In this document: positions 21,626 to 30,423 of the stretch, one piece after another | Numbering within the stretch: the first letter of the stretch is position 1 | How the letters are laid out: each line of letters begins with the position of its first letter | NCBI GenBank assembly: GCA_949498985.1 | Contig: CATECQ010000001.1 | Coordinates: 1 to 64,000, forward strand | Reading direction: 5' to 3' | DNA: 64,000 nt | Origin: Glaciecola sp. HTCC2999 | GTDB taxonomy: Bacteria > Pseudomonadota > Gammaproteobacteria > Enterobacterales > Alteromonadaceae | Translations under genes and position numbers: made by a program | Notes under the pieces: model-generated | What the model saw: the letters and a program-made list of their open reading frames with translations, nothing else | Told to the model about the DNA's origin: nothing | The model's database searches: none

Positions 21626-21654
21626 TTGCAATGCAAATCAAACCACACTATCTT
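21626..21654 (+). promoter_or_regulatory. Candidate nrdA promoter
   Basis: TTGCAA (21626-21631) and TATCTT (21649-21654) are 17 bases apart; each matches four of six consensus bases. The -10 is embedded in NrdR-like box 2b, so bound NrdR would block it. The resulting leader would be about 170 bases. Confidence 0.4.
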
Positions 21655-21658
21655 GTGT
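21643..21658. promoter_or_regulatory. NrdR-like box 2b
   Basis: CCACACTATCTTGTGT matches 13 of 16 consensus positions by my alignment. A candidate -10 element, TATCTT at 21649-21654, lies inside it. Confidence 0.5.
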
Positions 21659-21834
21659 TTACTTCTTGTAAGGGAGTTATTGATTTTTTATCTTTCTGTT
21701 ATGACGACGACTAATAACCGATAATCATTCACACGATTTGAGAGACGCCGGCCACAATAGACGAGTTTTGAATTATTTAAAGAATCTATTACTTAGTCAC
21801 TTGCATATAATTTTTATAATAAACGGCATTTATC

Positions 21835-24156
21835 ATGAATAAACAATTATCTGTTACCAAACGCGATGGTGTTACTGAAGCTATCGACCTGGACAAAATT
21901 CATAAAGTCATTACTTGGGCAGCCAAAGATCTCCATAACGTCTCAGTATCTCAAGTAGAAATCAAAGCCCATATCCAATTTTTTGATGGCATCAGCACAG
22001 AAGTCATTCACGAAACATTAATTAAATCAGCAGCTGATTTGATCTCTACTGACTCACCAGATTATCAATATTTAGCTGCACGTTTGGCTATCTTCCATTT
22101 ACGTAAAAAAGCCTACGGTCAGTTTGAACCTCCCAAACTATATGATCATGTCAAATCTATGGTAGAACGTAGCAAGTATGACGAACATTTGTTAGCTGAT
22201 TATAGCTTTGAAGAATTTGAAGAAATGGATGGTTTTCTAGATCATTGGCGTGATATGAATTTTTCCTACGCAGCAGTAAAACAGCTTGAAGGCAAATATT
22301 TAGTTCAAAACCGTGTCAGCGGTGAGATTTATGAAAGTGCACAGTTCTTATATGTGCTCGTTGCAGCCTGTTTATTTGCAAATTACCCAAAAGAAACACG
22401 ACTGGACTATATCAAGCGTTTTTATGATGCAGTATCGTTATTCAAAATTTCATTACCTACCCCCATCATGGCGGGTGTGCGCACTCCAACCCGTCAATTC
22501 AGTTCATGTGTATTAATTGAAGCTGGGGATAGTTTAGATTCAATCAATGCGACGTCTTCAGCGATTGTTAAATATGTATCTCAACGAGCTGGAATTGGCG
22601 TTAATGCTGGTCGCATTCGTGCCTTAGGTAGTGAAATACGCGGTGGTGAAGCATTCCATACTGGTTGTATTCCGTTTTATAAGTACTTTCAGACGGCAGT
22701 TAAAAGTTGTTCACAAGGTGGCGTTCGTGGTGGTGCAGCAACACTCTTCTACCCTCTATGGCATCTAGAAGTTGAATCATTATTAGTATTAAAAAATAAT
22801 CGCGGTGTTGAAGAGAATCGGGTTCGTCATCTAGATTATGGTGTGCAATTTAATAAATTGATGTACACACGTTTAATCAAAAATCAAAATATTACTTTAT
22901 TTAGTCCATCAGATGTACCTGGCTTATATGATGCGTTCTTTGCTGATCAGGATAAATTTGATGAGTTGTATGTTAAATACGAAAATGATCCGGGCATTCG
23001 AAAGAAAAGCATTAAAGCAATGGAACTCTTCAGCTTATTTATGCAAGAACGTGCCAGTACAGGACGCATTTACTTACAAAACGTCGACCATTGTAATACT
23101 CATAGTCCTTTTGATCCCAAAGTAGCTCCCGTGCGTCAATCAAACTTATGCTTAGAAATTGCATTACCGACTAAACCTTTAGAGCATGTTATGGACCCTG
23201 AAGGTGAAATTGCATTATGCACTTTATCAGCCTTTAACTTGGGGGCGATTAAATCATTAGATGAACTAGAAGGACTAGCTGATTTAGCCGTTCGGGCCTT
23301 AGACAGCCTACTTGATTATCAAGATTACCCTGTTCCTGCAGCACGCAATGCGTCATTGGGTCGTCGAACACTGGGTATTGGTGTCATCAATTTTGCTTAC
23401 TATTTAGCGAAAAATGGCGTGAAATACTCTGATCATAGCGCCAATGGCTTAATTCACAAAACATTTGAAGCTATACAATATTATCTAATGAAAGCTTCAA
23501 ATAACCTGGCCATCGAGCAAGGTCCTTGCCCGCTATTTAATGAAACGACCTATTCACAAGGTCTAATGCCTATTGATACTTACAAAAAAGATATCGATAA
23601 AATTTGCGATGAACCATTACATCTTGATTGGGACAGTTTGCGCGAAAGTGTTGTAAAACATGGTTTACGAAATTCAACATTATCAGCATTAATGCCGTCT
23701 GAAACATCATCGCAAATTTCAAATGCAACCAATGGTATTGAACCACCACGCGGTCATATCAGTATAAAATCTAGTAAAGATGGTGTACTAAAACAGGTAG
23801 TTCCTGATTACGAAAATCTTAAAGACAAGTATGAGCTATTATGGGATCTGCCATCTAACGATGGATACTTACAACTTTGCGCAATTATGCAGAAGTTTGT
23901 TGACCAAACAATCTCTGCTAATACTAGTTATGATCCAAGTAAGTATGAAGGTAATAAAGTACCTATGAAGTTACTCATAAAAGATTTATTAACGACATAT
24001 AAATTGGGTATTAAGACCTTGTATTATCACAACACTAGAGATGGTGCAGGTGAATCAAGTAACTCTGATTTGTCAGCAGTAAAACAAACACCTCTAGCCC
24101 AAGTGGTTATTGAGGAAGAAGACGATGGATGTGCTGGCGGCGCGTGTAAAATTTAA
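21835..24156 (+). CDS. nrdA: Ribonucleotide reductase class Ia, alpha subunit
   Basis: This 773-residue catalytic subunit reduces ribonucleoside diphosphates to deoxy forms. Residues 1-95 are the ATP-cone activity site. Cys225 (QFSSCVLIEAGD) lies exactly at the E. coli position, with NLCLEIALPTKP and ALCTLSAFNLG carrying the other active-site cysteines. The C-terminus CAGGACKI holds the Cys766-x4-Cys771 pair that shuttles electrons from thioredoxin or glutaredoxin. nrdB follows 47 bases later. NrdR-like operators precede it. Confidence 0.98.
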   Translation: MNKQLSVTKRDGVTEAIDLDKIHKVITWAAKDLHNVSVSQVEIKAHIQFFDGISTEVIHETLIKSAADLISTDSPDYQYLAARLAIFHLRKKAYGQFEPPKLYDHVKSMVERSKYDEHLLADYSFEEFEEMDGFLDHWRDMNFSYAAVKQLEGKYLVQNRVSGEIYESAQFLYVLVAACLFANYPKETRLDYIKRFYDAVSLFKISLPTPIMAGVRTPTRQFSSCVLIEAGDSLDSINATSSAIVKYVSQRAGIGVNAGRIRALGSEIRGGEAFHTGCIPFYKYFQTAVKSCSQGGVRGGAATLFYPLWHLEVESLLVLKNNRGVEENRVRHLDYGVQFNKLMYTRLIKNQNITLFSPSDVPGLYDAFFADQDKFDELYVKYENDPGIRKKSIKAMELFSLFMQERASTGRIYLQNVDHCNTHSPFDPKVAPVRQSNLCLEIALPTKPLEHVMDPEGEIALCTLSAFNLGAIKSLDELEGLADLAVRALDSLLDYQDYPVPAARNASLGRRTLGIGVINFAYYLAKNGVKYSDHSANGLIHKTFEAIQYYLMKASNNLAIEQGPCPLFNETTYSQGLMPIDTYKKDIDKICDEPLHLDWDSLRESVVKHGLRNSTLSALMPSETSSQISNATNGIEPPRGHISIKSSKDGVLKQVVPDYENLKDKYELLWDLPSNDGYLQLCAIMQKFVDQTISANTSYDPSKYEGNKVPMKLLIKDLLTTYKLGIKTLYYHNTRDGAGESSNSDLSAVKQTPLAQVVIEEEDDGCAGGACKI

Positions 24157-24203
24157 CACGCACGCATGCTTCAACTACAACAATTAAATAGAAGTGTAAT
24201 CAC

Positions 24204-25334
24204 ATGAAATATACTACCTTTAATCAAAAAAATACGGATTTTATGCTAGAGCCAATGTTCTTTGGTAATCCGGTAAACGTGGCACGCTATGATCAACAAA
24301 AGCATGCTATCTTTGAAAAATTGATTGAAAAACAAATCAGTTTCTTTTGGCGTCCTGAAGAAGTTGATGTCAGTAAAGACCGTATGGACTTTCAGGGGTT
24401 AAGTGATGCTGAGAAGCACATCTTCATCTCTAACTTGAAATATCAAACACTACTAGACTCGGTGCAAGGCCGCAGCCCTAACATCGCGTTATTACCCATT
24501 GTATCTTTGCCTGAACTGGAAACATGGATCGAGACATGGTCATTCTTTGAGACGATACATTCACGTTCATATACACATATCTTACGTAACTTATTCACTG
24601 ACCCAAGTGATATTTTTGAAGATATTGTTGAAAACGATGAAATCAAACGCCGTGCAGCCGATATATCTAAGTACTATGACGACCTTATTTTTGCTACACA
24701 GTTATGGCAAACCCAAGGTGAAGGCACTCATGTAGTTAACGGTGAAACTCACGTCATTACAATGCGTGAACTGAAAAAGAAATTATATTTATGCATGAAT
24801 TCCGTTAATGCATTAGAAGCAATTCGTTTCTATGTATCATTTGCGTGTACATTTGCTTTTGCCGAGCGTGAATTGATGGAAGGTAATTCAAAAATCATTC
24901 GCTTAATTGCGCGTGATGAGAACTTACACTTAACTTCTACTCAGCATATTTTAAATTTATGGGCGAAAGGTAAAGATGATCCAGAAATGGCAGAAATTGC
25001 CAAAGAATGTGAACAAGAAGCGCGTGAGATATTCTTAAATGCCGTCCAACAAGAAAAAGAATGGGCAGCATTTTTATTTAACAATGGTTCTATGATTGGT
25101 TTGAATGAAGAAATACTATGTTCTTATGTTGAATACATTGCAAATCAACGCATGGCAGCAATTGGGTTGGGACAGCCGTTTGATGTGTCTAGTAATCCAC
25201 TACCATGGATGAATAACTATTTAAATTCTGACAATGTCCAAGTTGCACCACAAGAATCAGAAATTAGCTCTTATCTTGTTGGTCAAATTAATGCTGAAGT
25301 ATCAGCAGATGATTTTGATGAATTTGAGCTATAG
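24204..25334 (+). CDS. nrdB: Ribonucleotide reductase class Ia, beta subunit
   Basis: This 376-residue subunit holds the di-iron tyrosyl radical. The iron ligands and radical site match E. coli shifted by one: Asp85 (LLDSVQGR), Glu116, His119 and Tyr123 ([12 protein letters not shown]), then AFAERELME and [10 protein letters not shown] with the remaining Glu and His ligands. The radical tyrosine is present, so it is a normal class Ia protein. It is followed by the maintenance ferredoxin gene 29 bases later. Confidence 0.98.
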   Translation: MKYTTFNQKNTDFMLEPMFFGNPVNVARYDQQKHAIFEKLIEKQISFFWRPEEVDVSKDRMDFQGLSDAEKHIFISNLKYQTLLDSVQGRSPNIALLPIVSLPELETWIETWSFFETIHSRSYTHILRNLFTDPSDIFEDIVENDEIKRRAADISKYYDDLIFATQLWQTQGEGTHVVNGETHVITMRELKKKLYLCMNSVNALEAIRFYVSFACTFAFAERELMEGNSKIIRLIARDENLHLTSTQHILNLWAKGKDDPEMAEIAKECEQEAREIFLNAVQQEKEWAAFLFNNGSMIGLNEEILCSYVEYIANQRMAAIGLGQPFDVSSNPLPWMNNYLNSDNVQVAPQESEISSYLVGQINAEVSADDFDEFEL

Positions 25335-25363
25335 TGCGTTAATCATAACGTGAAGTATTATTC

Positions 25364-25630
25364 GTGAGTCAAACTAAACAAGCAAGGTCTATTAGTATTA
25401 CTAATGGACCTTCTTTTTTAAGCACTCCAGAACATTCCATTTTAGATGATTTAGAAGCTCAAAGTGTTGAGGTGGAATATCATTGTCGCGAAGGGTTTTG
25501 TGGTGCATGTCGTTGTAAGTTGATTTCGGGTGAAGTGGACTATACGCTCGATCCATTAGCGTTTATTGATGATGACGAGATCCTACCATGCTGCACTATC
25601 CCCATTACCGATATCACATTATCCATTTAA
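25364..25630 (+). CDS. yfaE: 2Fe-2S ferredoxin YfaE
   Basis: This 88-residue plant-type ferredoxin has the cluster pattern CREGFCGACRCKL (cysteines about 46, 51, 54) and a fourth ligand in LPCCTIP. In E. coli YfaE reduces the NrdB di-iron centre for radical assembly and repair; the position after nrdB supports the same job here. The start is GTG at 25364 with a poor Shine-Dalgarno. The stop codon overlaps that of the convergent VWA gene, sharing TTAA. Confidence 0.92.
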   Translation: MSQTKQARSISITNGPSFLSTPEHSILDDLEAQSVEVEYHCREGFCGACRCKLISGEVDYTLDPLAFIDDDEILPCCTIPITDITLSI

Positions 25631-26805
25631 TGTTTCTTCACCAAGCTAGACATAGCATTTTCAAGCCCTTTCACTGTTAAAGCATACATTCGTTCTGACA
25701 TAATATCTCGTATAATCTGAATCGAATGATGATAACGCCAGACTTGTTCAGGTTGCGGATTCAACCAAACACAGGCATTAAAATGCATTAAGAGTTGATT
25801 CAAATAATATTCACCTGTGTTTTCATTCCAATGCTCAACACTGCCACCTGAATAGGTGATTTCGTATGGGCCCATCGTTGCATCTCCTACAAATATACAT
25901 TTGTAATCACGACCAAAGGTACGGGTAATTTCTTCAATACTAGTCGTTTGAGCTCGACGAGCATTATCTTTCCATACTCCTTCATACACACAGTTGTGAA
26001 AATAAAAATATTCCAAATACTTAAATTCACTGTGAACCGCACTGAAAAGTTCTTGAACTTGACGGACATGAGCATCCATCGATCCACCTACGTCAAAAAA
26101 AACTAGCACTTTTACTGCATTATGGCGCTCTGGAGACATCTTAATATCCAGTAAGCCAGCATTCTTTGCGGTTGCACCAATTGTATCATGAATATCTAAT
26201 TCTTCAGTGGCACCTGTACGGGCAAAACGACGCAATTTTCTCAATGCCATTTGAATATTACGAGAGGATAAAGACTCATCATCAGAGAAATTTTTAAATG
26301 TGCGTTCATCCCATACTTTTACGGCAGAAAAATTTCGATTTCCATCTTGGCCAATACGCACACCTTCAGGATTGTCTCCATAAGCACCAAATGGGGATGT
26401 CCCCCCCGTCCCTATCCATTTATTCCCACCTTGATGGCGTTTTTCTTGTTCATTTAAACGCTCTTGTAACGTTTCCATCAGTTTATCTAGGCCACCCATG
26501 GCTTTGAGTTCCGCTTTTTCTTCAGGCGATAACCGTTTCTCAAGTTCTTTTCTAAGCCATTCACTGGGTATATCTTGATCAAAAATATCAACGGCTTGAA
26601 CGCCTTTGAAATAATCTGCAAAAGCACGATCAAATTTATCAAACTGCAATTCATCCTTAACCATCACTGTTCGAGATAAGTAATAAAACGCATTTAAATC
26701 ACTGTAGACAACCTCTTGTTTAAGCGCATTAAGAAGATCCAGCAATTCACGCATCGTTGTGCGTACTTGATATTTTTTTAGGGTTAGGAAAAAATCAATG
26801 AGCAT
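25627..26805 (-). CDS. VWA domain protein, CoxE-like, partner of MoxR ATPase
   Basis: This 392-residue cytoplasmic protein has a charged helical N-terminal half and a von Willebrand A domain from about residue 225. The MIDAS metal site is visible as DVGGSMDAH, which replaces the usual DxSxS with DxGxS. The ending HYNACVWLNP-like part (HFNACVWLNPQPEQVW) fits the CoxE/MadC family. MoxR-VWA pairs act as chaperone-like machines that insert metals or remodel complexes, but the client is unknown. The gene is 11 bases after the MoxR gene, in one operon. Confidence 0.8.
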   Translation of the reverse strand: MLIDFFLTLKKYQVRTTMRELLDLLNALKQEVVYSDLNAFYYLSRTVMVKDELQFDKFDRAFADYFKGVQAVDIFDQDIPSEWLRKELEKRLSPEEKAELKAMGGLDKLMETLQERLNEQEKRHQGGNKWIGTGGTSPFGAYGDNPEGVRIGQDGNRNFSAVKVWDERTFKNFSDDESLSSRNIQMALRKLRRFARTGATEELDIHDTIGATAKNAGLLDIKMSPERHNAVKVLVFFDVGGSMDAHVRQVQELFSAVHSEFKYLEYFYFHNCVYEGVWKDNARRAQTTSIEEITRTFGRDYKCIFVGDATMGPYEITYSGGSVEHWNENTGEYYLNQLLMHFNACVWLNPQPEQVWRYHHSIQIIRDIMSERMYALTVKGLENAMSSLVKKH

Positions 26806-26816
26806 ACTTATTCGGC

Positions 26817-27662
26817 CTAACGGTCTTGACGACGGGCCATAAACATCAGTTTTTCAAATAAATGAATGTCTTGTTCATTTTTAACGAGTGCACCATATAA
26901 AGGAGGTAAATCATTTTTATGGTCGTCGCTGTAAAGCGTAGCGGGGTCAATATCTTCTGCCATCAATAATTTCAACCAATCAATCAATTCTGATGTGGAA
27001 GGCTTTTTCTTTAAACCTGGAACATCACGTAATTCAAAAAAGCGCCTTAGGGCTGCATCCAGTAATTGCTTTTTCAAATCAGGGTAATGTACGTCGACGA
27101 TGGCTTGCATTTGTTCTGAGCTAGGAAATTGGATGTAGTGAAAAAAGCAACGACGTAAGAAAGCATCAGGTAATTCTTTTTCATTATTACTCGTAATGAT
27201 CACAATAGGACGCTGAATCGCAGTCACCCATTCTTGAGTTTCGTACACATAAAAAGTCATCTTATCGAGTTCTAAGAGTAGATCATTCGGAAATTCTATA
27301 TCGGCTTTATCAATTTCATCAATGAGTAACACAGGAGGTTTATCTGCAGTAAAGGCCTCCCATAACTTACCTTTAATTATATAATTGCTAACATCATGTA
27401 CTTTATCATCACCTAACTGGGAATCTCTTAGGCGCGATACTGCATCGTATTCATATAACCCTTGCTGTGCTTTCGTAGTAGATTTAATATGCCATTGAAT
27501 CAGCTCGGTACCTAAACTTTCTGCGAGCTGTTCGGCTAACATCGTTTTCCCCGTCCCTGGCTCACCTTTAATAAGTAATGGCTTTTGTAATGTGATAGCG
27601 GCGTTAACTGCTAACTGTAGCTCATCGCTAGCAATGTAGTCATTTGTACCAGTAAATTTCAT
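26817..27662 (-). CDS. MoxR-family AAA+ ATPase
   Basis: This 281-residue ATPase has Walker A KGEPGTGKTMLAEQLA (about 36-51), Walker B PVLLIDEIDKAD (about 111-122) and a sensor 1 region VIITSNNEKELPDAFLRRC with the arginine finger. The short length and following CoxE-like VWA gene place it in the MoxR APE2220/CoxD-type group. Its client is not identified; nothing next to it (nrdAB, yfaE, cysK) is an obvious target, though the nrd genes need iron-cofactor assembly. Confidence 0.88.
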   Translation of the reverse strand: MKFTGTNDYIASDELQLAVNAAITLQKPLLIKGEPGTGKTMLAEQLAESLGTELIQWHIKSTTKAQQGLYEYDAVSRLRDSQLGDDKVHDVSNYIIKGKLWEAFTADKPPVLLIDEIDKADIEFPNDLLLELDKMTFYVYETQEWVTAIQRPIVIITSNNEKELPDAFLRRCFFHYIQFPSSEQMQAIVDVHYPDLKKQLLDAALRRFFELRDVPGLKKKPSTSELIDWLKLLMAEDIDPATLYSDDHKNDLPPLYGALVKNEQDIHLFEKLMFMARRQDR

Positions 27663-27794
27663 AACTCTCTCTTAGGGATAACGGTTTATTAACAATTCAT
27701 ACTATCTTATATCAAAAAATCACTTCAAAAATGAACTTGTCTCGTTGAATATACACATATAACGAAAAACTATATACAAAAAAGGACAATCCCG

Positions 27795-28760
27795 ATGCAT
27801 GTATTTGACGATAATTCCCTTTCGATTGGTCGTACCCCATTAGTTAAATTAAACCGTGTTACATCTGGTAATGTGTTTGCCAAGATTGAATCACGAAACC
27901 CTAGCTTCTCTATTAAATGCCGTATCGGTGCAAATATGATATGGGATGCAGAACAACGTGGTGTATTAAAGCCAGGTATTGAGTTGGTTGAACCCACATC
28001 AGGTAACACAGGTGTGGCGTTGGCTTTTGTCGCTGCGTCTCGCGGTTACAAATTAACATTAACGATGCCAAGCAGCATGTCACTAGAACGACGTAAATTA
28101 TTAAAAGCACTTGGAGCAAACTTAGTGCTTACAGAAGCACCAAAAGGTATGAAAGGTGCTGTTGCTAAAGCGCAAGAAATCGTAGCAACAGATCCATCTA
28201 AGTATCTTTTATTGCAACAATTTGATAATCCAGCTAACCCAGAAATCCATTTTAAAACTACTGGCCCTGAAATTTGGGAAGATACCGATGGTGAAATTGA
28301 TGCGTTTATCGCAGGTGTCGGCACCGGTGGTACAATCACTGGTGTTTCTCGATTCATCAAACAAGAAAAAGGTAAAGCCATCACTACTGTTGCTGTTGAA
28401 CCAGCAGATTCACCAGTGATCACACAAGCATTAGCAGGTGAGGAATTAACACCGGGTCCACATAAAATTCAAGGAATTGGCGCTGGTTTCATTCCTGGTA
28501 ATCTAGACTTAAGCCTGATTGACGAAGTCGAACAGGTCACTAATGAAGAATGTATGGAAATGGCTGATAAACTCTTAAAGCAAGAAGGGATTTTAGTTGG
28601 TATATCTTCTGGAGCGGCTGTTGTAGCCGCTAAACGTTATGCTGAACGTCCTGAAAATAAAGACAAAAATATTGTTGTTATCTTAGCATCGGGTACAGAA
28701 CGATACTTATCAAGCCCGATGTTTGCTGGTGAGTTTTCTGAACTTGAAGAAGTGCAGTAA
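27795..28760 (+). CDS. cysK: Cysteine synthase A (O-acetylserine sulfhydrylase)
   Basis: This 321-residue PLP enzyme makes cysteine from O-acetylserine and sulfide. It aligns along nearly its whole length with E. coli CysK. Lys41 in [11 protein letters not shown] binds [17 protein letters not shown] and [14 protein letters not shown] are the substrate and phosphate loops. AAGGA lies nine bases before the ATG. The window also carries the 3' end of cysB, the cysteine regulator, 35 kb away. A strong terminator follows. Confidence 0.97.
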   Translation: MHVFDDNSLSIGRTPLVKLNRVTSGNVFAKIESRNPSFSIKCRIGANMIWDAEQRGVLKPGIELVEPTSGNTGVALAFVAASRGYKLTLTMPSSMSLERRKLLKALGANLVLTEAPKGMKGAVAKAQEIVATDPSKYLLLQQFDNPANPEIHFKTTGPEIWEDTDGEIDAFIAGVGTGGTITGVSRFIKQEKGKAITTVAVEPADSPVITQALAGEELTPGPHKIQGIGAGFIPGNLDLSLIDEVEQVTNEECMEMADKLLKQEGILVGISSGAAVVAAKRYAERPENKDKNIVVILASGTERYLSSPMFAGEFSELEEVQ

Positions 28761-28780
28761 CTTATCAATGAGTGTTTAAA

Positions 28781-28809
28781 AAAAGGAAGCCAATAGCTTC
28801 CTTTTTTTT
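28781..28809 (+). terminator. Rho-independent terminator after cysK
   Basis: AAAAGGAAGC (28781-28790) pairs perfectly with GCTTCCTTTT (28796-28805) around a CAATA loop and is followed by more Ts. The A-run on the other side means it could also work on the minus strand. Confidence 0.92.
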
Positions 28810-28897
28810 CATCACAATAACGAGTCATGTAATTTTAGATTTCACTTATTTAATCGCAAATATGCTAATAAATTAATTGGTTTGTAAATTCTATGTA

Positions 28898-29668
28898 TTA
28901 AATGAAGGGACTAAAATCAGGTGTTCGTTTTTCAATGAAAGCACTAAAAGCTTCTTGAGCAGCCTCTGAATGCATCGCAGATACAAAAATCTCTAATTCT
29001 TTATAAACATGTTTTTTAACGACTTCATGATTAGATTTTAATAGTTGTTTGGTTTGTAATAGCGGGATTCGAGGGACGGTTGTTAATTTATTGACAACCT
29101 CCTCTACTTTAGCCTCTAGCGCTTCATGTGATAAAACAGCATTAATCATTCCAGCTTGTAGTGCTTCTTCTGCGGTAAACGACTCACCAAGCATCAACCA
29201 TTCAGATGCTTTAACATGTCCCGTTAAACGAGGTAAAATATAACTAGATGCATATTCAGGAACTAACCCTAAATTGATGAATGGCATCATAAACTGAGCG
29301 TTATGAGAGGCATACACAAAATCACAATGCAACAGTAATGTCGTGCCAATACCCACGGCTAACCCTTCTACTTTTGCAACAACAGGTAAACTTGACTCCA
29401 TTAAAGCTAACATGAATTGCTCTGTGCCATTAATCGCTTCTAAATCTTGACCTTTGAGCGAAGCAAAATCATGCATATCATTACCAGCCGTAAAACAGCC
29501 ATGACTTCCTTGAATCACGATCACACGAGTATTTTGGTCGTGCTGGACAAAATTAATCGCATTTGCTAAATCAATGTACATTTGTTGAGTAAAGGCGTTT
29601 TTTTTATTCGTTCTAGATAACGTCAGGGTTAACGTTTTGTCATGATGAGCAATGCTTACATCCGTCAT
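28898..29668 (-). CDS. Enoyl-CoA hydratase/isomerase family protein
   Basis: This 256-residue crotonase-fold enzyme shows the oxyanion-hole segments HGCFTAGNDMHDF (about 57-69) and KVEGLAVGIGTTLLLHCDF (about 99-117). AGNDMHDF together with lack of the second catalytic Glu at the usual site (FINLGLVPEYASSY region) suggests an isomerase-like or delta3-enoyl-CoA isomerase-related member. The exact substrate cannot be read from sequence. It stands alone, divergent from the rhombosortase gene. Confidence 0.8.
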   Translation of the reverse strand: MTDVSIAHHDKTLTLTLSRTNKKNAFTQQMYIDLANAINFVQHDQNTRVIVIQGSHGCFTAGNDMHDFASLKGQDLEAINGTEQFMLALMESSLPVVAKVEGLAVGIGTTLLLHCDFVYASHNAQFMMPFINLGLVPEYASSYILPRLTGHVKASEWLMLGESFTAEEALQAGMINAVLSHEALEAKVEEVVNKLTTVPRIPLLQTKQLLKSNHEVVKKHVYKELEIFVSAMHSEAAQEAFSAFIEKRTPDFSPFI

Positions 29669-29786
29669 AGCTATGTATCCTTTGTGTTGCGAGGAAATTA
29701 TATGTCATCAAAATCTTCAATTAGAAATCGTACAGACTATGGTAGTATACTTATAATTCATTGAAATAATAGATATATTTAAAATC

Positions 29787-30395
29787 TTGTTAACATACTT
29801 CCCTACACATTATAAACATTGGTTAACACTTTTGATCACCTCGATCTTATGTGTATTAACGCATATTTTGTTTCCTGAGAATGTAGCGCATGTTGAGTTT
29901 GAGCACCATGCTTTAGATAGTGGAGAAGTCTGGCGTTTATTCACACATGCCTTATGGCATACAAACTTTTATCATCTCGGGTTAAATATCTCAGGCATGA
30001 TTTTATTGTGGGCATTACACGGTGAACATTATACGCCATTAAATACATTCACAATCTTGTGTTGGTGTGTCATTTTATCTGGTGTTGCTGTTTGGTTATT
30101 TGCACCACATATTAATCATTATGTAGGTCTATCCGCAGCACTACATGGGTTATTTTGTTACGGAGCTATCATTGATATTCAACAAAAACGATATTCAGGT
30201 TTTTTATTACTGATAGGAATGACTGCAAAACTGTACTTTGAACAACAACAAGCGTTTGATAATACTGCCAACTTAATTGAAGCAAATGTGGCGTATGATG
30301 CGCATATATTTGGTGCAATAGCAGGCACTGTATACGCAATGCTATATTTAATTACACCAGTACTAAAACAAAAACTAAAGAGAACACCTCTTTAG
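29787..30395 (+). CDS. rrtA: Rhombosortase (rhomboid-family intramembrane serine protease)
   Basis: This 202-residue protein has about six membrane segments. The catalytic serine lies in VGLSAALHGLF (about residue 115) and the histidine in DAHIFGAIAG (about 173); the front HALWHTNFYHLGLNISG matches the rhombosortase family. These enzymes process proteins that end in a GlyGly-CTERM anchor for surface release. No such substrate is encoded in this window. The start is TTG at 29787 with no Shine-Dalgarno; no better start is available. A terminator hairpin overlaps its last codons. Confidence 0.82.
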   Translation: MLTYFPTHYKHWLTLLITSILCVLTHILFPENVAHVEFEHHALDSGEVWRLFTHALWHTNFYHLGLNISGMILLWALHGEHYTPLNTFTILCWCVILSGVAVWLFAPHINHYVGLSAALHGLFCYGAIIDIQQKRYSGFLLLIGMTAKLYFEQQQAFDNTANLIEANVAYDAHIFGAIAGTVYAMLYLITPVLKQKLKRTPL

Positions 30396-30401
30396 TTTTT
30401 G
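30371..30401. terminator. Bidirectional terminator between rrtA and S9 peptidase genes
   Basis: AAAACTAAAGAG (30371-30382) pairs perfectly with CTCTTTAGTTTT (30388-30399) around an AACAC loop. T-runs occur after the stem on both strands. The rrtA stop codon (30393-30395) lies inside the stem. Confidence 0.88.
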
Positions 30402-30423
30402 TTGATTAGTAAGTTAAACCTGA

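Larger units (their letters stand above)
21365..21834. other. 470-base leader between ubiG and nrdA
   Basis: This is the longest gene-free stretch in the window. It holds no convincing ORF. It contains two pairs of NrdR-like boxes (21419-21434 with 21451-21466, and 21610-21625 with 21643-21658) and a candidate promoter at 21626-21654. A perfect TTGACA at 21390-21395 has no good -10 at the proper distance. Bases 21659-21834 show nothing else I can assign. Confidence 0.6.
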
